32,439 nt of DNA. It comes from a virus. Position numbers and translations under genes: made by a program. Each line of letters begins with the position of its first letter. Position 1 is the first letter of the stretch. Positions 16,473 to 24,599 of this stretch are shown in pieces. The stretch is taken from positions 1 to 32,439 of IMG/VR virus record IMGVR_UViG_3300031999_000125, one strand, 5' to 3'. Below the pieces are notes generated by a model, which worked only from the letters and a program-made list of their open reading frames with translations, ran no database searches and was not told the DNA's origin.

Positions 16473-17669
16473 TCATGTCATAGTGACCGAAGCGGCGTAG
16501 CTGTCGTCAATCGTCTGCCCGGGATTGACCACGCTGTTGAGACTGACCCGATACCGATGGGCGATCTTCGTGGCGAAATTTCCAGCCTCACTGTTCGTGA
16601 TGGTGAGGGTCCACTGGTCCCCGATCCTGGGAGAACAGATGTCCAGCATCATGTCGGAAGTGTTCCCCTGAACCGGAAGCGCCGTATTCGCTGTCGTCTT
16701 ATTGATGGTGAGGTTCACCTGCATCCCCGAGCTTCCTGTCATGGAGACCACCTCCGATCCGGAGGTCCCGTCGAACTGCGCGAGTGCTATGCGGTCGGTG
16801 TGCCCGGAATCAAGGAACCATTCAAGCTGCCAGATCGGGGCCGCCCCCATGCGAGTCAGGCGGAGGTAGACCTTTCCCTTGTCCGAATCGGAATCGTAGG
16901 GATTGACGACGGACTCCGCCGAAGACAGGGAATCGGGGTCCGTGACAGAGATGGTGTCCAGATCGAGTTGGAGCAGGCTGATCCCGAGGTTCCCGTCCTG
17001 GAAGGTCCGTCCCAGGGTGATCGGGTTGTCCCCTTGCAGGTAGGACGTAGTCATGCCCATGGGAAGCAGGGTAGGCGTATGGATGATCGAGAACCCCACG
17101 GCCTCGACGGCATCGGACACGCATGCAATGGTGATGACCCCTGCGAGACAGTGGTCCTCTCCCGTAAAGGAGGTCTTGACACACTTCCCGAGGTTCGTGC
17201 CCTTGGCCGTGAGCGATCCCTCAGCCACCACGTTCGCCCTGATGGTCTCCGAATCCGCGATCATCGCCGCACGGAGAGCGCCAAGACGCCCCTGGCGCTC
17301 CAGAATGGCGATCTGACCATTGGTGAGAGAACTATCGTAGACGTACCGAATGGCTCCCACGGACTTGTCGTTCTCGTTCGTCGTCAGCTCGGCGTCCAGG
17401 ACGGGGAAGAAATACCCCTCGAATTTGGTCAGAGCCGTTCCATGGAGCCCAGAGACCCCAGGAGTAACCTCATCCTCCTGCACCTGTCCAGCGCTGTCCT
17501 TGGCGATCTTTTCCTCTGTCACGGAAGAGGAATAAACAGCGTCCGTAAGGCGCTTGGAGTAGGTGGCGTCCGTTGCCAGGTGGGAGTGCTCCCACAGAAC
17601 CTCCAGCTTGCGAAGGTTCTTCAGTTCCGCTCCAAGCTGCTTGAACGTGTTGGTATAGTCGATGGCCAT
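16473..17669 (-). CDS. Uncharacterised structural protein, 398 residues
   Basis: Not recognised. The first 100 residues are helical (FKQLGAELKNLRKLEVLWEH), and the remainder is rich in Thr/Ser/Gly beta strands (GSSGMQVNLTINKTTANTA, DQWTLTITNSEAGNF). Two neighbouring cysteines (KCVKTSF, HCLAG) lie in the middle. A GGGAGG ribosome site eight bases from the ATG predicts high expression, in keeping with a major structural protein. It follows the putative tube gene; it could be a second tube, a tail decoration or a neck protein. Confidence 0.7.
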   Translation of the reverse strand: MAIDYTNTFKQLGAELKNLRKLEVLWEHSHLATDATYSKRLTDAVYSSSVTEEKIAKDSAGQVQEDEVTPGVSGLHGTALTKFEGYFFPVLDAELTTNENDKSVGAIRYVYDSSLTNGQIAILERQGRLGALRAAMIADSETIRANVVAEGSLTAKGTNLGKCVKTSFTGEDHCLAGVITIACVSDAVEAVGFSIIHTPTLLPMGMTTSYLQGDNPITLGRTFQDGNLGISLLQLDLDTISVTDPDSLSSAESVVNPYDSDSDKGKVYLRLTRMGAAPIWQLEWFLDSGHTDRIALAQFDGTSGSEVVSMTGSSGMQVNLTINKTTANTALPVQGNTSDMMLDICSPRIGDQWTLTITNSEAGNFATKIAHRYRVSLNSVVNPGQTIDDSYAASVTMT

Positions 17670-17684
17670 GACACAACCTCCCTA

Positions 17685-18740
17685 TCAGGAAAGCGACAAG
17701 TCCACAAATTTATCATCGGACGCACGCACCAGCGCACGACCGTTGCACCTGAAAGCAATCCATCCCCTCGCATCATGACCGATGGGATCAGCCGCGAAGT
17801 CGGCACAGTAGATCTCCGCCGTGAAGACTGAAGACGGACTTCCGGGAGCCGTCATCGTGAGACGCAGCCTTCTCTTCGTGTCCGCCCTGGCATCATTGAG
17901 AACCTGCCAAGTCTCCAGATTCACGACGCCGCCAAATAGGATATTCACATGGGTAAGGCCGCCCTTGTAGACCTCCCATTTGTCGCTCATATACCAGCTG
18001 GAAACAGCCTTTTGGTCGATCTCCAGTACCAGATCGGTGTAGTTGATGCTGAGGGCCATTCCGGTCGGATCGAGGATGAGATCCGAATGGCGGACGTTGA
18101 ACACCCTCTGGTCGGTCGGAGGCGTATGGGCCGCCGGAAGGACCACCTCCACGGGAAGGTTGTTCAGGGGATCGACCTTGACCCGTCCCGCCCCGTAATT
18201 CACCTGGATGAGGACCCGCCCCTCCGCCCTCCTGGAGACGATCCGTATGTTGTGGGGGTAGCAGTTCCAGATCCGGACCAGGTTCTGGACGCTGCCTGGC
18301 ACCCCCAACTCCTCCACCCAGGCCAGGGTGCCCCAGGCCGGGGTACAAGGCTCCAGGGTGAAGGTCCCGCTTCCATAGGCTCCCCAGTTGGACCGAAGCA
18401 GAAGCCTCAATGCTTCCGGGGTTGCAAGCATGGTCAGTCTGCCTTTGGGCCGCTCGGGGAGCGGATACCTGGAAGTCTCGTCTTCCGAGTATGGCGTCGT
18501 CATCCAGGGCCCGGGAAGGCTCTTTTGGACACTCAGGTCCACGGGAGCCTGCGAGGTCCACAGCCTCATGCAGTCCGCCCCGAGCGTGAAATCGCTGACG
18601 ATGGAGTTTTCCGCGCTCTGGAGGGCGAAGAACAGGGCTGCCGGACGACGGCGTCGGCGATAGTCTATGCTTCGGGCGGCGCTTTCCAGCGTCTCCGTGA
18701 ACGTCCTCTGGACTCTGGACTGGGAAAGGAGATCTACCAC
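17685..18740 (-). CDS. Putative major tail (tube) protein
   Basis: 351 residues from the GTG at 18738-18740, chosen because GGAG lies five bases upstream and the overlap with the previous gene is only seven bases; a GTG at 18794 gives a longer form without that support. Two beta-rich halves (GTFTLEPCTPAWGTLAWVEE; LRLTMTAPGSPSSVFTAEIY) end in ARGWIAFRCNGRALVRA, resembling duplicated tube-fold proteins that stack as rings. It is directly downstream of the tail-terminator-like gene, as usual for tube proteins. The family call is by pattern only. Confidence 0.55.
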   Translation of the reverse strand: MVDLLSQSRVQRTFTETLESAARSIDYRRRRRPAALFFALQSAENSIVSDFTLGADCMRLWTSQAPVDLSVQKSLPGPWMTTPYSEDETSRYPLPERPKGRLTMLATPEALRLLLRSNWGAYGSGTFTLEPCTPAWGTLAWVEELGVPGSVQNLVRIWNCYPHNIRIVSRRAEGRVLIQVNYGAGRVKVDPLNNLPVEVVLPAAHTPPTDQRVFNVRHSDLILDPTGMALSINYTDLVLEIDQKAVSSWYMSDKWEVYKGGLTHVNILFGGVVNLETWQVLNDARADTKRRLRLTMTAPGSPSSVFTAEIYCADFAADPIGHDARGWIAFRCNGRALVRASDDKFVDLSLS

Positions 18741-19234
18741 TTGTTCTCCACCGCCTCGGCCACCAGCGTAAGACGGGCATGCCAGACGTTGCACTCGCCG
18801 ATCTCGAAGCGATCAATACCCTCGATGGGGATCACGGGAGATGCCTTCTCCGTGTTTGAGAAAACACCGTAGTTCAGTCTCAAGGCGTCGCAAATCCCCT
18901 CCACCTGATCCTGGAAGTCCTTCTCTGTCTTGCCCGAGTCCTGGATGCCGAAGTACCCGAACATCCGGAACCGATGGAGGCGGTAGAAACGGAACCATTC
19001 ATCCGCCTCCACTTCGTTCGTGGAAACGCGAGTGACCATCCAGCCATTCAGGAAATCCGTCCACCCCGCATCCGTCCTGCGGAACAGGCTCTTGAACTTC
19101 GCCGCATCACGCCAGAACCTTCTATAGTCGTGGACGACAGAGGCCACAAGCGTCGGATTGGAAGGACACAGGACCGTCTTGATGGACGAGACGATCTCGG
19201 ATCGGATGGCATCAACCGTCGGGGATGCAGGCAT
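18734..19234 (-). CDS. Putative tail terminator / head-tail joining protein
   Basis: 166 residues, MPASPTVDAIRSEIVSSIKT. A mix of amphipathic helix first and short strands later (VWHARLTLVAEAVENKW at the end) matches the size and fold pattern of tail terminator proteins, which cap the tube at the neck. The order (tail completion, this gene, tube) agrees. The ATG is one base past the upstream stop. Aromatic-rich middle (FRFYRLHRFRMFGYFG). Moderate confidence in role, high in coding. Confidence 0.6.
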   Translation of the reverse strand: MPASPTVDAIRSEIVSSIKTVLCPSNPTLVASVVHDYRRFWRDAAKFKSLFRRTDAGWTDFLNGWMVTRVSTNEVEADEWFRFYRLHRFRMFGYFGIQDSGKTEKDFQDQVEGICDALRLNYGVFSNTEKASPVIPIEGIDRFEIGECNVWHARLTLVAEAVENKW

Positions 19235-19235
19235 C

Positions 19236-19601
19236 CTACGTTTCCTTCAGAATCAGAGCGTCTGAAATCTCTACCTGACCTGCATAGGCGTCCCTGGGAG
19301 GACGGGTCAGGGGATCCCCGGAATCCCACCAGCGGAGGACTGCCGGGAACGTTCCCGCAAGACCCAGCTTGCCCGTGAAATCTACGGAAAAGACTCCGGA
19401 AAGCGCCGTCACGATCACTCCGACGAGGTCGAACAGGGCTTTGACATCCGCATCTTCGATATCCCGTTTCACGACGAGGTAGAGGGTCTTCCCCGTGATG
19501 TCGACGGCGGTTTCCGCCCTGTCCACAAGCTGGAACTGGATAGTCGGCGTCGTCCCCTGAACGAGGTTGATGAGGAATCCTGGAGAGATCATCTGAGGCA
19601 T
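19236..19601 (-). CDS. Small beta-rich structural protein
   Basis: 121 residues. The pattern LVQGTTPTIQFQLVDRAETA followed by VDITGKTLYLVVKRD is like the N-terminal domain of baseplate upper (BppU-like) proteins and other phage beta-sandwich attachment domains. AAGGAG precedes the ATG. Lying within the neck genes it may be a neck-attached decoration or adaptor protein. The BppU resemblance is only motif-level. Confidence 0.6.
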   Translation of the reverse strand: MPQMISPGFLINLVQGTTPTIQFQLVDRAETAVDITGKTLYLVVKRDIEDADVKALFDLVGVIVTALSGVFSVDFTGKLGLAGTFPAVLRWWDSGDPLTRPPRDAYAGQVEISDALILKET

Positions 19602-19603
19602 TC

Positions 19604-20095
19604 CTAAACTCCTTCGAGTTCGGTCGTCAGAGAATCCTTAACGATCTGGACGTGTTCCCTGGACGCCGAGAAGTCTTCCATCGTCCGTTCAAACATCCGC
19701 CCAAGATTGTCCTGGTTCGGGATTGTCAGGCCCTCCCGGGCGATCTTTCTGGCGATCATGAAGGCCACGCCTCTTGCTTCTTTGCCTGTGATGCCGAGCT
19801 TTCCATGCACCCATTCCTCGATGGGTCCAGGAGGAGGCCAACTCGATCTCGTTCCTCCGCTTTCGTGCGTCTTGGCGTAGGGGCTGTCATTGTAGATGAC
19901 CTGGGTCTTGCCCCCGTCTTCTTCCCTGATCTTGGTGTTCTCCCTCAACGTTCCTTTCCACACGGGCGTCATCTCGACTACCCTGTCGAAGACTGGACGG
20001 ATGGCGCTCCGTGCGGCATTGGCCGCCGCCTCTTCCAGCTTTTGCTGGAATCGCCCAAGCTCGGAACTCGAAATCTCTACTTCTATGTCTCCCAT
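19604..20095 (-). CDS. HK97 gp10-like head-tail joining / tail completion protein
   Basis: 163 residues. A helical N-terminus (FQQKLEEAAANAARSAIRPV) leads to VVEMTPVWKGTLRENTKI and YNDSPYAKTHESGGTR. The pattern of a TPVxTGxLR segment followed by a YAxxxExG segment is characteristic of the HK97 gp10 family. These proteins sit at the head-tail interface. It starts three bases past the connector stop (TAGCCGATG), with GGGATGGG upstream. Good agreement of family pattern, length and position. Confidence 0.8.
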   Translation of the reverse strand: MGDIEVEISSSELGRFQQKLEEAAANAARSAIRPVFDRVVEMTPVWKGTLRENTKIREEDGGKTQVIYNDSPYAKTHESGGTRSSWPPPGPIEEWVHGKLGITGKEARGVAFMIARKIAREGLTIPNQDNLGRMFERTMEDFSASREHVQIVKDSLTTELEGV

Positions 20096-20098
20096 CGG

Positions 20099-20749
20099 CT
20101 AGGCCCATCCCTTGAAGTAGTAGCAGGGCTCCGACTGCTTCTGGAAGTCCACTTCGTCACGGATCAGTTCGTCGTTGATCTTCTTCATCAGGGCATCCGC
20201 CACGCCACGCCACTCCTGCTCCTTGGTGCGGTAGTTCACGCTGTCGATGTTCGAAGCCACCGTCTGGGCATAGTAAGCGGCCATGGCGAGTGCCGCATAA
20301 GCCGCCGCCAGACGTCCGACAACGCCTTCATGAGAAGAAGGGATGGTGTCGTAACCGTCCAGCATCCCGTTGAGAACATGAGGAGCCGTGTAGGTGAGGC
20401 GGAAGGATCCGCTCGGATTGGAGTCCATTTTGTAGAAGAGTCCGGTCTCCTTCCGATAGAGCCTGAAACACTTGGGGCTGTAGTAGGTCGGAGGCGAATT
20501 GTCGATGGGGTATTCGAGGGCGACGAACCTTGATCCCGCCGCCCATGAAGAGGGTGCCGGATAGGTTCCCGTGGTGATGGTTGTCACCAGATCGGTCTGA
20601 AGGTTCGGAATGCGGCGATTGTACTCGGCAATGGCACTCAGGATGGATTTGTCGCGTACATCGGTCGATGCCGTAATCTGCTCGACCAGCCCGGCCTTGT
20701 CCTGGAGTGCGAGATTGTACTGGAGATTAAGATTGGCAAGAGTGACCAT
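20099..20749 (-). CDS. Head-tail connector (adaptor) protein
   Basis: 216 residues, first gene after the capsid protein. The N-terminal and C-terminal parts are helical (LVEQITASTDVRDKSILSAI; RGVADALMKKINDELIRDEV), with a short beta segment between them (SGSFRLTYTAPHVL), a layout common in gp6/gp15-type adaptors that dock onto the portal. A strong AAAGGAG at 20759-20765 lies nine bases before the ATG. The family is not certain; function by position and fold pattern. Confidence 0.65.
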   Translation of the reverse strand: MVTLANLNLQYNLALQDKAGLVEQITASTDVRDKSILSAIAEYNRRIPNLQTDLVTTITTGTYPAPSSWAAGSRFVALEYPIDNSPPTYYSPKCFRLYRKETGLFYKMDSNPSGSFRLTYTAPHVLNGMLDGYDTIPSSHEGVVGRLAAAYAALAMAAYYAQTVASNIDSVNYRTKEQEWRGVADALMKKINDELIRDEVDFQKQSEPCYYFKGWA

Positions 20750-20752
20750 CGG

Positions 20753-20783
20753 ATCGCGCTCCTTTCACCACGCGGGACGTGGT
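20753..20783 (-). promoter_or_regulatory. Shine-Dalgarno of the connector gene with adjacent upstream hairpin
   Basis: AAAGGAG (20759-20765) precedes the connector start. Directly upstream an inverted repeat ACCACG/CGTGGT with a five-base loop (20767-20783) can form a hairpin abutting the ribosome site, which could protect or restrict translation of the first post-capsid gene. Confidence 0.5.
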
Positions 20784-21106
20784 CCGGGGCCGCTCGCGTC
20801 ATCCGCGATCACGCACCCGGACTCTTAAACCGTTGCCCGCTATGCGCCGGGCGTCCGACCGGAGGGCTCCCGTTTCCAGAAGCCCTCCTTCGTCGGTCGT
20901 CAAGCGACCGTTTCATTTCCGGGAGCCAAAGGGATCACGTGAAGTGGGTTCATGTCCCTTTGGGCTCCCCACAGGCCCCCCTGATTTTCTACCATTGACA
21001 CCGATCCAGCCTTCCTAGCATCTTCCTTGGCTCCCTATCAGAGGGCTCCCGTCTCCCGTTGGGAGCCCTCTTTCATAGAGTGCCAAAGCACTCTAAACTA
21101 CCCCGA
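20784..21106 (-). other. Non-coding intergenic region with serial hairpins
   Basis: No credible gene on either strand. Inverted repeats seen: GCCCG/CGGGC at 20835-20852; CCGAC..GGAGGGCT paired with AGCCCTCC..GTCGG at 20855-20897; CGGTCG/CGACCG at 20894-20910; GGGAGCCAAAGGGA paired with TCCCTTTGGGCTCCC at 20921-20969 with one bulge; GAGGGCTCCC/GGGAGCCCTC at 21041-21070; AGAGTGC/GCACTCT at 21077-21094. The GGGCTCCC core recurs in several. Likely functions are transcript attenuation after the capsid gene, mRNA stabilisation, or a structured RNA. Confidence 0.7.
21041..21094 (-). terminator. Tandem hairpins after the capsid gene (attenuator or terminator)
   Basis: Thirteen bases past the capsid stop codon a perfect 7-bp hairpin (AGAGTGC/GCACTCT, CTTTG-type loop) is followed by a perfect 10-bp hairpin (GAGGGCTCCC/GGGAGCCCTC). 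On the minus strand neither is followed by a uridine run, so complete intrinsic termination is doubtful. Partial attenuation or protection of the abundant capsid mRNA from 3' decay is more likely. Confidence 0.5.
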
Positions 21107-22564
21107 TTAGGCGATCCCCGCCTTGACGTTCTGGATGTAGCCCTGGGCCTTCGGGAAGTAGGGCTTCAGAACGCTCTGCCAATAGATGCCGAACTCGTAC
21201 TTCCTCTGCGTGAGGGCCCACTCATATTGTGTGTATTCCTGGAGCGTCTCGATCTCCCAGACGTTCGGGACCTGGTTGTTGGGGTACGGGAGACGCATGA
21301 CCGGGAGCAGGATCGTCCCGGCGGGCATGTAGGGGTGGGTGAAGATGGGGACCTCGTTCGGGATGCCCTCCGCGAAGGAGGACGCGAACTTGTTGAGGTA
21401 GCTCCCCACGAAGATCCCGCCGACCACGTTCTTCTGCCCGTCCTGGAGGACGATGCGGTACGCGAGGTTGCTCGAACCACCGATCAGCTTGGTGATGTCC
21501 GCAGCCTGCTGGCTGTTGACCAGGATCATGTCCGGCCCGAGCCGGTACGTGTCCCACATCGCCTGCATCACGTTGTCCAGTTCCGTGATGCCGCCCGCGT
21601 TGTCCTTGGTGAGGATCACGTTGTTCTGGTTGACGTACAGGCCGGTCGTGGCTGCCGCCGCGATGCTGCCGATCATGCCCGTGTAGACGGTGGCGTCGCC
21701 CGTCTCATCGGTGGCGTTGGCGTCCGCGCCCGCAGTGACCGCCGTAACCGTCGTCCCGTTCGCATAGACGGTCTGGTTGTACTTGTAGGCGTCGCCGTCC
21801 TTCTTGATGAACACGTTGTAGGCCGCAGCGCCCTTCACGGCGGCCCAGACGGCAGTGATCTTGTCGTCGCTGCCACCGCCCGCGATCGTGACGAGAATCG
21901 AAGCCGTTCCAGCGGATTCGCCTTCCGCCGTGGCCGTGCCCGCAGCCTTCTGGGCCTTGAACACGCCGTCGAGGGTGAGTGCGGAGACCTTGAGGTAGTA
22001 GGCCCCGTCCACCAGGGACCCGCCCGAAGCCACTAGCGAGGGAGTGACCGTGGCGGGAGCGCCGATGTCCGTCGCCTGACCGCCGAGGATCACGCGCTCC
22101 TCGCCCATCATGCAGGCGTACAACAGGTTGACGGCGGCCGTGGCACGGATGTCCTCGAAGCTCTTGGACCGGGCCAGAGCCTCGAAACCCACGTAGTCAT
22201 CGAATCCCATCGAGACGAACGTGGAGTACTTCGACTCGGTGCCGGTTGTCAGCGCCGGGTTGCGAGTGTTCTCCGTGGCCCCGGGAGACAGATTCGCGGT
22301 GTTGATCCCGTTGATCTGCCTCCAGTTGGTCGCCGACGCGCCCACCGGGGCCGGAATGCGGGGAATCCTGTTGCGCAGGGGGCTGTAGACCGGGAACAGC
22401 TTCTTGGAGGGGGCTTCGAGCAGGTACCCCTCAAGCCCCTGGGCGATATTGTAACCGGCCTTCTGGAGAGGCATGGCCGACGGCATCATGCCCTTGGAGA
22501 AAGCCTGACGCGCGAGTTGGAGGGTTTCCTCCGTTACTTGCGCGGACGGAAACATGGCGTTCAT
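21107..22564 (-). CDS. Major capsid protein (HK97-fold) with inserted Ig-like domain
   Basis: 485 residues. The N-terminal ~170 residues (AGYNIAQGLEGYLLEAPSKK, then a GTESKYSTFVSMGFDDYVGF region) and the C-terminal ~190 residues (GPDMILVNSQQAADITKLIG; QKNVVGGIFVGSYLNKF; WEIETLQEYTQYEWALTQRK) read as the A and P domains of an HK97-type capsid protein of a metagenomic phage group. Residues about 170-285 form an inserted beta-sandwich: DGAYYLKVSALTLDG and ITAVWAAVKGAAAYNVFIKK is the FN3/Ig-like signature. The ATG at 22564 has GGAAGG seven bases upstream. The gene follows the protease and precedes the connectors, as expected. Shell formation and possible surface display are inferred. Confidence 0.88.
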   Translation of the reverse strand: MNAMFPSAQVTEETLQLARQAFSKGMMPSAMPLQKAGYNIAQGLEGYLLEAPSKKLFPVYSPLRNRIPRIPAPVGASATNWRQINGINTANLSPGATENTRNPALTTGTESKYSTFVSMGFDDYVGFEALARSKSFEDIRATAAVNLLYACMMGEERVILGGQATDIGAPATVTPSLVASGGSLVDGAYYLKVSALTLDGVFKAQKAAGTATAEGESAGTASILVTIAGGGSDDKITAVWAAVKGAAAYNVFIKKDGDAYKYNQTVYANGTTVTAVTAGADANATDETGDATVYTGMIGSIAAAATTGLYVNQNNVILTKDNAGGITELDNVMQAMWDTYRLGPDMILVNSQQAADITKLIGGSSNLAYRIVLQDGQKNVVGGIFVGSYLNKFASSFAEGIPNEVPIFTHPYMPAGTILLPVMRLPYPNNQVPNVWEIETLQEYTQYEWALTQRKYEFGIYWQSVLKPYFPKAQGYIQNVKAGIA

Positions 22565-22597
22565 GGTGCATCCTTCCTAACGTTCCTTCGTCCATCC

Positions 22598-22617
22598 ACC
22601 CTCATTTCGGAGAGGGT
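22598..22617 (-). other. Small hairpin between protease and capsid genes
   Basis: Inverted repeat ACCCTC/GAGGGT with an eight-base loop in the 69-base gap upstream of the capsid ribosome site. It may be an mRNA processing or stabilising element giving the capsid transcript a protected 5' end. Confidence 0.4.
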
Positions 22618-22633
22618 ACGTCCCGACGCCCTC

Positions 22634-24247
22634 CTAGGCGTTCCTCTTGGCAATGCCTCCGAGATAGGCGCACTTCGCAAGCTCTCTCTGGACCAAATCG
22701 CGGGTGAACGGATCCCTCGTCTCCGTTGCGATCTTCTCCAGAGCCGCGACAGCCGCTCCAGCATCGGAGAAACCCGCACCCGCCGCCTTGTCCACGAGCA
22801 TCACTCCCTGAGGGAGTTCCGTCCGGGCAGGGCCTCCGGGGATGGGGGTCTTTTCGATCTTATCCAGACGTGCGGCGAGTTCGCCGTTCGCCTTGGTCAA
22901 GGTCTCGATGGTGGTCGTCAGCTTGTCAAACTTGGCCTTCATCAAGCCCTCGGCCTGGACCGTCTTGAGGCTCATGCTCACTGCCTGGCCACCAGATGCT
23001 TCAGCATCCTTCGGCGTGGAGCAGGCTTCCAGTTCCTCCGGCTTCGCAGGCGGAGGCGGGGGCGGCGGCTGCACGGGCGGATGCAAAGGAGGTTCCACAA
23101 GCCCTTTGGACACTCCTTCCTTCGCAGCACAGGCCGCGTGGTACGGAACGCCCGCTTCCGCCTCCGCCAGCTTCGTTCCGCACACGGCACAGAAAGCATA
23201 CTTGTTGGCGGGAGCCGCAGAAGGCTGGGGCTCCAGGGACTCATCGTGCGGATAGGTGTCCACGTGGGGAGGATCGGAAGGGCCAGTCGCCAGAGGCACG
23301 TCGGCGGCGGCTGCCGCCTTCGTGGGAGCCTTCGATGCCCCACCCTGGCCGTCCGGAACCTTCACCTCGGTTCCGCCGCTCAGGTTCTTCCCGGCAGGGG
23401 ACCCCAGGGGGACTACCCCTCCCACCCCGTCGCCCTTGGGCCCTTCCTTGACCTTCGGGATCTCGGGCCCCGGCGGAGCCGTGTCCGCGATCTGATGGAT
23501 CTGGACCTTATTCGATCCCTGATCACTTCCCTCGGTAACGGCGGTGGTGGCGGTTTTCTTCGACATCTTCATCCCCTCCGAAGTTTTCTTTTCAACAATT
23601 ATACCCTTGTTCATCAGCCAGACCCGGCCTGCCCCATCCACAAAGGCGTTGGCCTCGAGACCTTGGAAGTCTTTTCCGCAGGGCTCGGCATCCTCAGGCA
23701 TAAGATCCAGGGCATTCTTGCAGAGGACCTCGCCCGCGGCGGATGCCAGCTTGAACTCCTTGATAAAGGCGTCTGGACAGGCGGGATTGTCTACCAAGGA
23801 GAGTTCCCCGAGGATGTAATCGAATACGCGGTTGACCAATTTGCCTTTGTAGTAGTCCGGCCTCTTGGCGCACTGGGGGGCTCCGATGCTGAAGCCGTTG
23901 AGGACGCGATCCTGGACGTCGTTCCAGGCAGCCTCCCCTTCCGGGCTCTTGGAAAGGCGGGCTCCGACCCAGACCTGGCGGTTTTCATCGTCGAACTTCA
24001 CCGAGAGGATCTTCCCCACCGGATTCAACTGGTGCATCGACCGGAGATTCCCAAGCGTCTCTCCATTGCTGTTCTTGGAGAAAAGCTGGGACCATTCGGT
24101 AAAGGCCTTTTTGGAGGCTTCGTAGTCTACGATCTCGTTCTGGGTGTCCAGAGCCTCGGATGTGGCAATGCCCCAGATTTCGCGACGGGCATCGTCGATC
24201 TTGCGGATCGCAAACCCAAACCGCCTCTGGAGGCCTGATGTCTCCAT
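22634..24247 (-). CDS. XkdF-type prohead protease fused to scaffold-like C-terminus
   Basis: 537 residues. The first ~165 residues match the XkdF/prohead-protease pattern: WGIATSEALDTQNEIVDYEA, SMHQLNPVGK with candidate catalytic His72, VLNGFSIGAP with candidate Ser120, and YILGELSLVDNPACPDAFI closing the domain. The rest is low-complexity: a Lys/Thr/Pro-rich linker, a C2HC-like cluster (Cys353, Cys356, His370, Cys373), an eight-proline run near 393-400, and a coiled coil (about 428-466). The C-terminal part probably acts as the internal scaffold cleaved during maturation. No separate scaffold gene is seen nearby. The start at 24247 lies within the plus-strand cassette, whose first ATG it overlaps antiparallel. 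Confidence 0.85.
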   Translation of the reverse strand: METSGLQRRFGFAIRKIDDARREIWGIATSEALDTQNEIVDYEASKKAFTEWSQLFSKNSNGETLGNLRSMHQLNPVGKILSVKFDDENRQVWVGARLSKSPEGEAAWNDVQDRVLNGFSIGAPQCAKRPDYYKGKLVNRVFDYILGELSLVDNPACPDAFIKEFKLASAAGEVLCKNALDLMPEDAEPCGKDFQGLEANAFVDGAGRVWLMNKGIIVEKKTSEGMKMSKKTATTAVTEGSDQGSNKVQIHQIADTAPPGPEIPKVKEGPKGDGVGGVVPLGSPAGKNLSGGTEVKVPDGQGGASKAPTKAAAAADVPLATGPSDPPHVDTYPHDESLEPQPSAAPANKYAFCAVCGTKLAEAEAGVPYHAACAAKEGVSKGLVEPPLHPPVQPPPPPPPAKPEELEACSTPKDAEASGGQAVSMSLKTVQAEGLMKAKFDKLTTTIETLTKANGELAARLDKIEKTPIPGGPARTELPQGVMLVDKAAGAGFSDAGAAVAALEKIATETRDPFTRDLVQRELAKCAYLGGIAKRNA

Positions 24248-24369
24248 ATGGGAACTATGGCCTCTCCAGAAAGCTCGCGCAAGAGGAATTCGATATCCGA
24301 CTGCACGGTATGCAGTTGGTCCTTGTAAGGGAAAATCCAGGGTGGTACACTCTGATGAGAGAGCTATGA
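24238..24369 (+). CDS. Small plus-strand gene, 43 residues, unknown function
   Basis: ATG at 24238 with a strong GGAGG five bases upstream. The product (MSPYGNYGLSRKLAQEEFDI..., ending WYTLMREL) ends in a TGA overlapping the next plus-strand start as ATGA. It overlaps the 5' end of the protease gene, which runs the other way. The product has no recognisable domain. Its pairing with a coupled second gene and a terminator makes it more credible than its length alone. Confidence 0.55.
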   Translation: MSPYGNYGLSRKLAQEEFDIRLHGMQLVLVRENPGWYTLMREL

Positions 24370-24575
24370 CGAAAGAAAACGCCGAAGATCAGCCTGCATC
24401 TCCGGATCCCTCAAAGGATCAGGCCTCTTCCGGATTCTGGTCTCTTTCAGAGGAAGAGATCAAGAAATCGGTGCAGATCCAGAAGGAGGACATCCCTTTC
24501 AGGATCCCCAAGGACAGGATAGATCGCTGGAATATAGAAAAGATGCTCTGGGAGACCCAGGAAAAGGGTTCTTGA
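24366..24575 (+). CDS. Small plus-strand gene, 69 residues, acidic helical protein
   Basis: ATG at 24366 overlapping the previous stop by four bases, so probably translationally coupled. The N-terminal third is a disordered Pro/Asp/Ser-rich stretch, followed by a charged helical part (SLSEEEIKKSVQIQKEDIPF, then RIPKDRIDRWNIEKMLWE). It is followed 24 bases later by an intrinsic terminator on the same strand. Not recognised. A small regulator or host-modifying peptide is possible; nothing in the sequence proves it. Confidence 0.65.
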   Translation: MTKENAEDQPASPDPSKDQASSGFWSLSEEEIKKSVQIQKEDIPFRIPKDRIDRWNIEKMLWETQEKGS

Positions 24576-24599
24576 CAAAAACTCCTATCCTCTCTTCTA

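Noticed and set aside
15510-17831. Plus-strand open frame of 773 codons
   Set aside because: It spans three minus-strand genes that have ribosome sites and tight junctions. The translation is low-complexity and lacks domain motifs.
18741-18794. Longer start for the putative tube gene
   Set aside because: The GTG at 18794 lacks a ribosome site and adds an unrelated overlap. The GTG at 18740 has GGAG at proper spacing.
20995-21021. TTGACA with TAGCAT at 15 bases on the plus strand
   Set aside because: No plus-strand gene follows, spacing is short, and the capsid gene lies on the other strand.
24572-24594. TTGACA followed at 17 bases by TTCTAC as a plus-strand promoter
   Set aside because: The -10 match is poor, the -35 overlaps a stop codon, and any transcript would run straight into the terminator at 24600.
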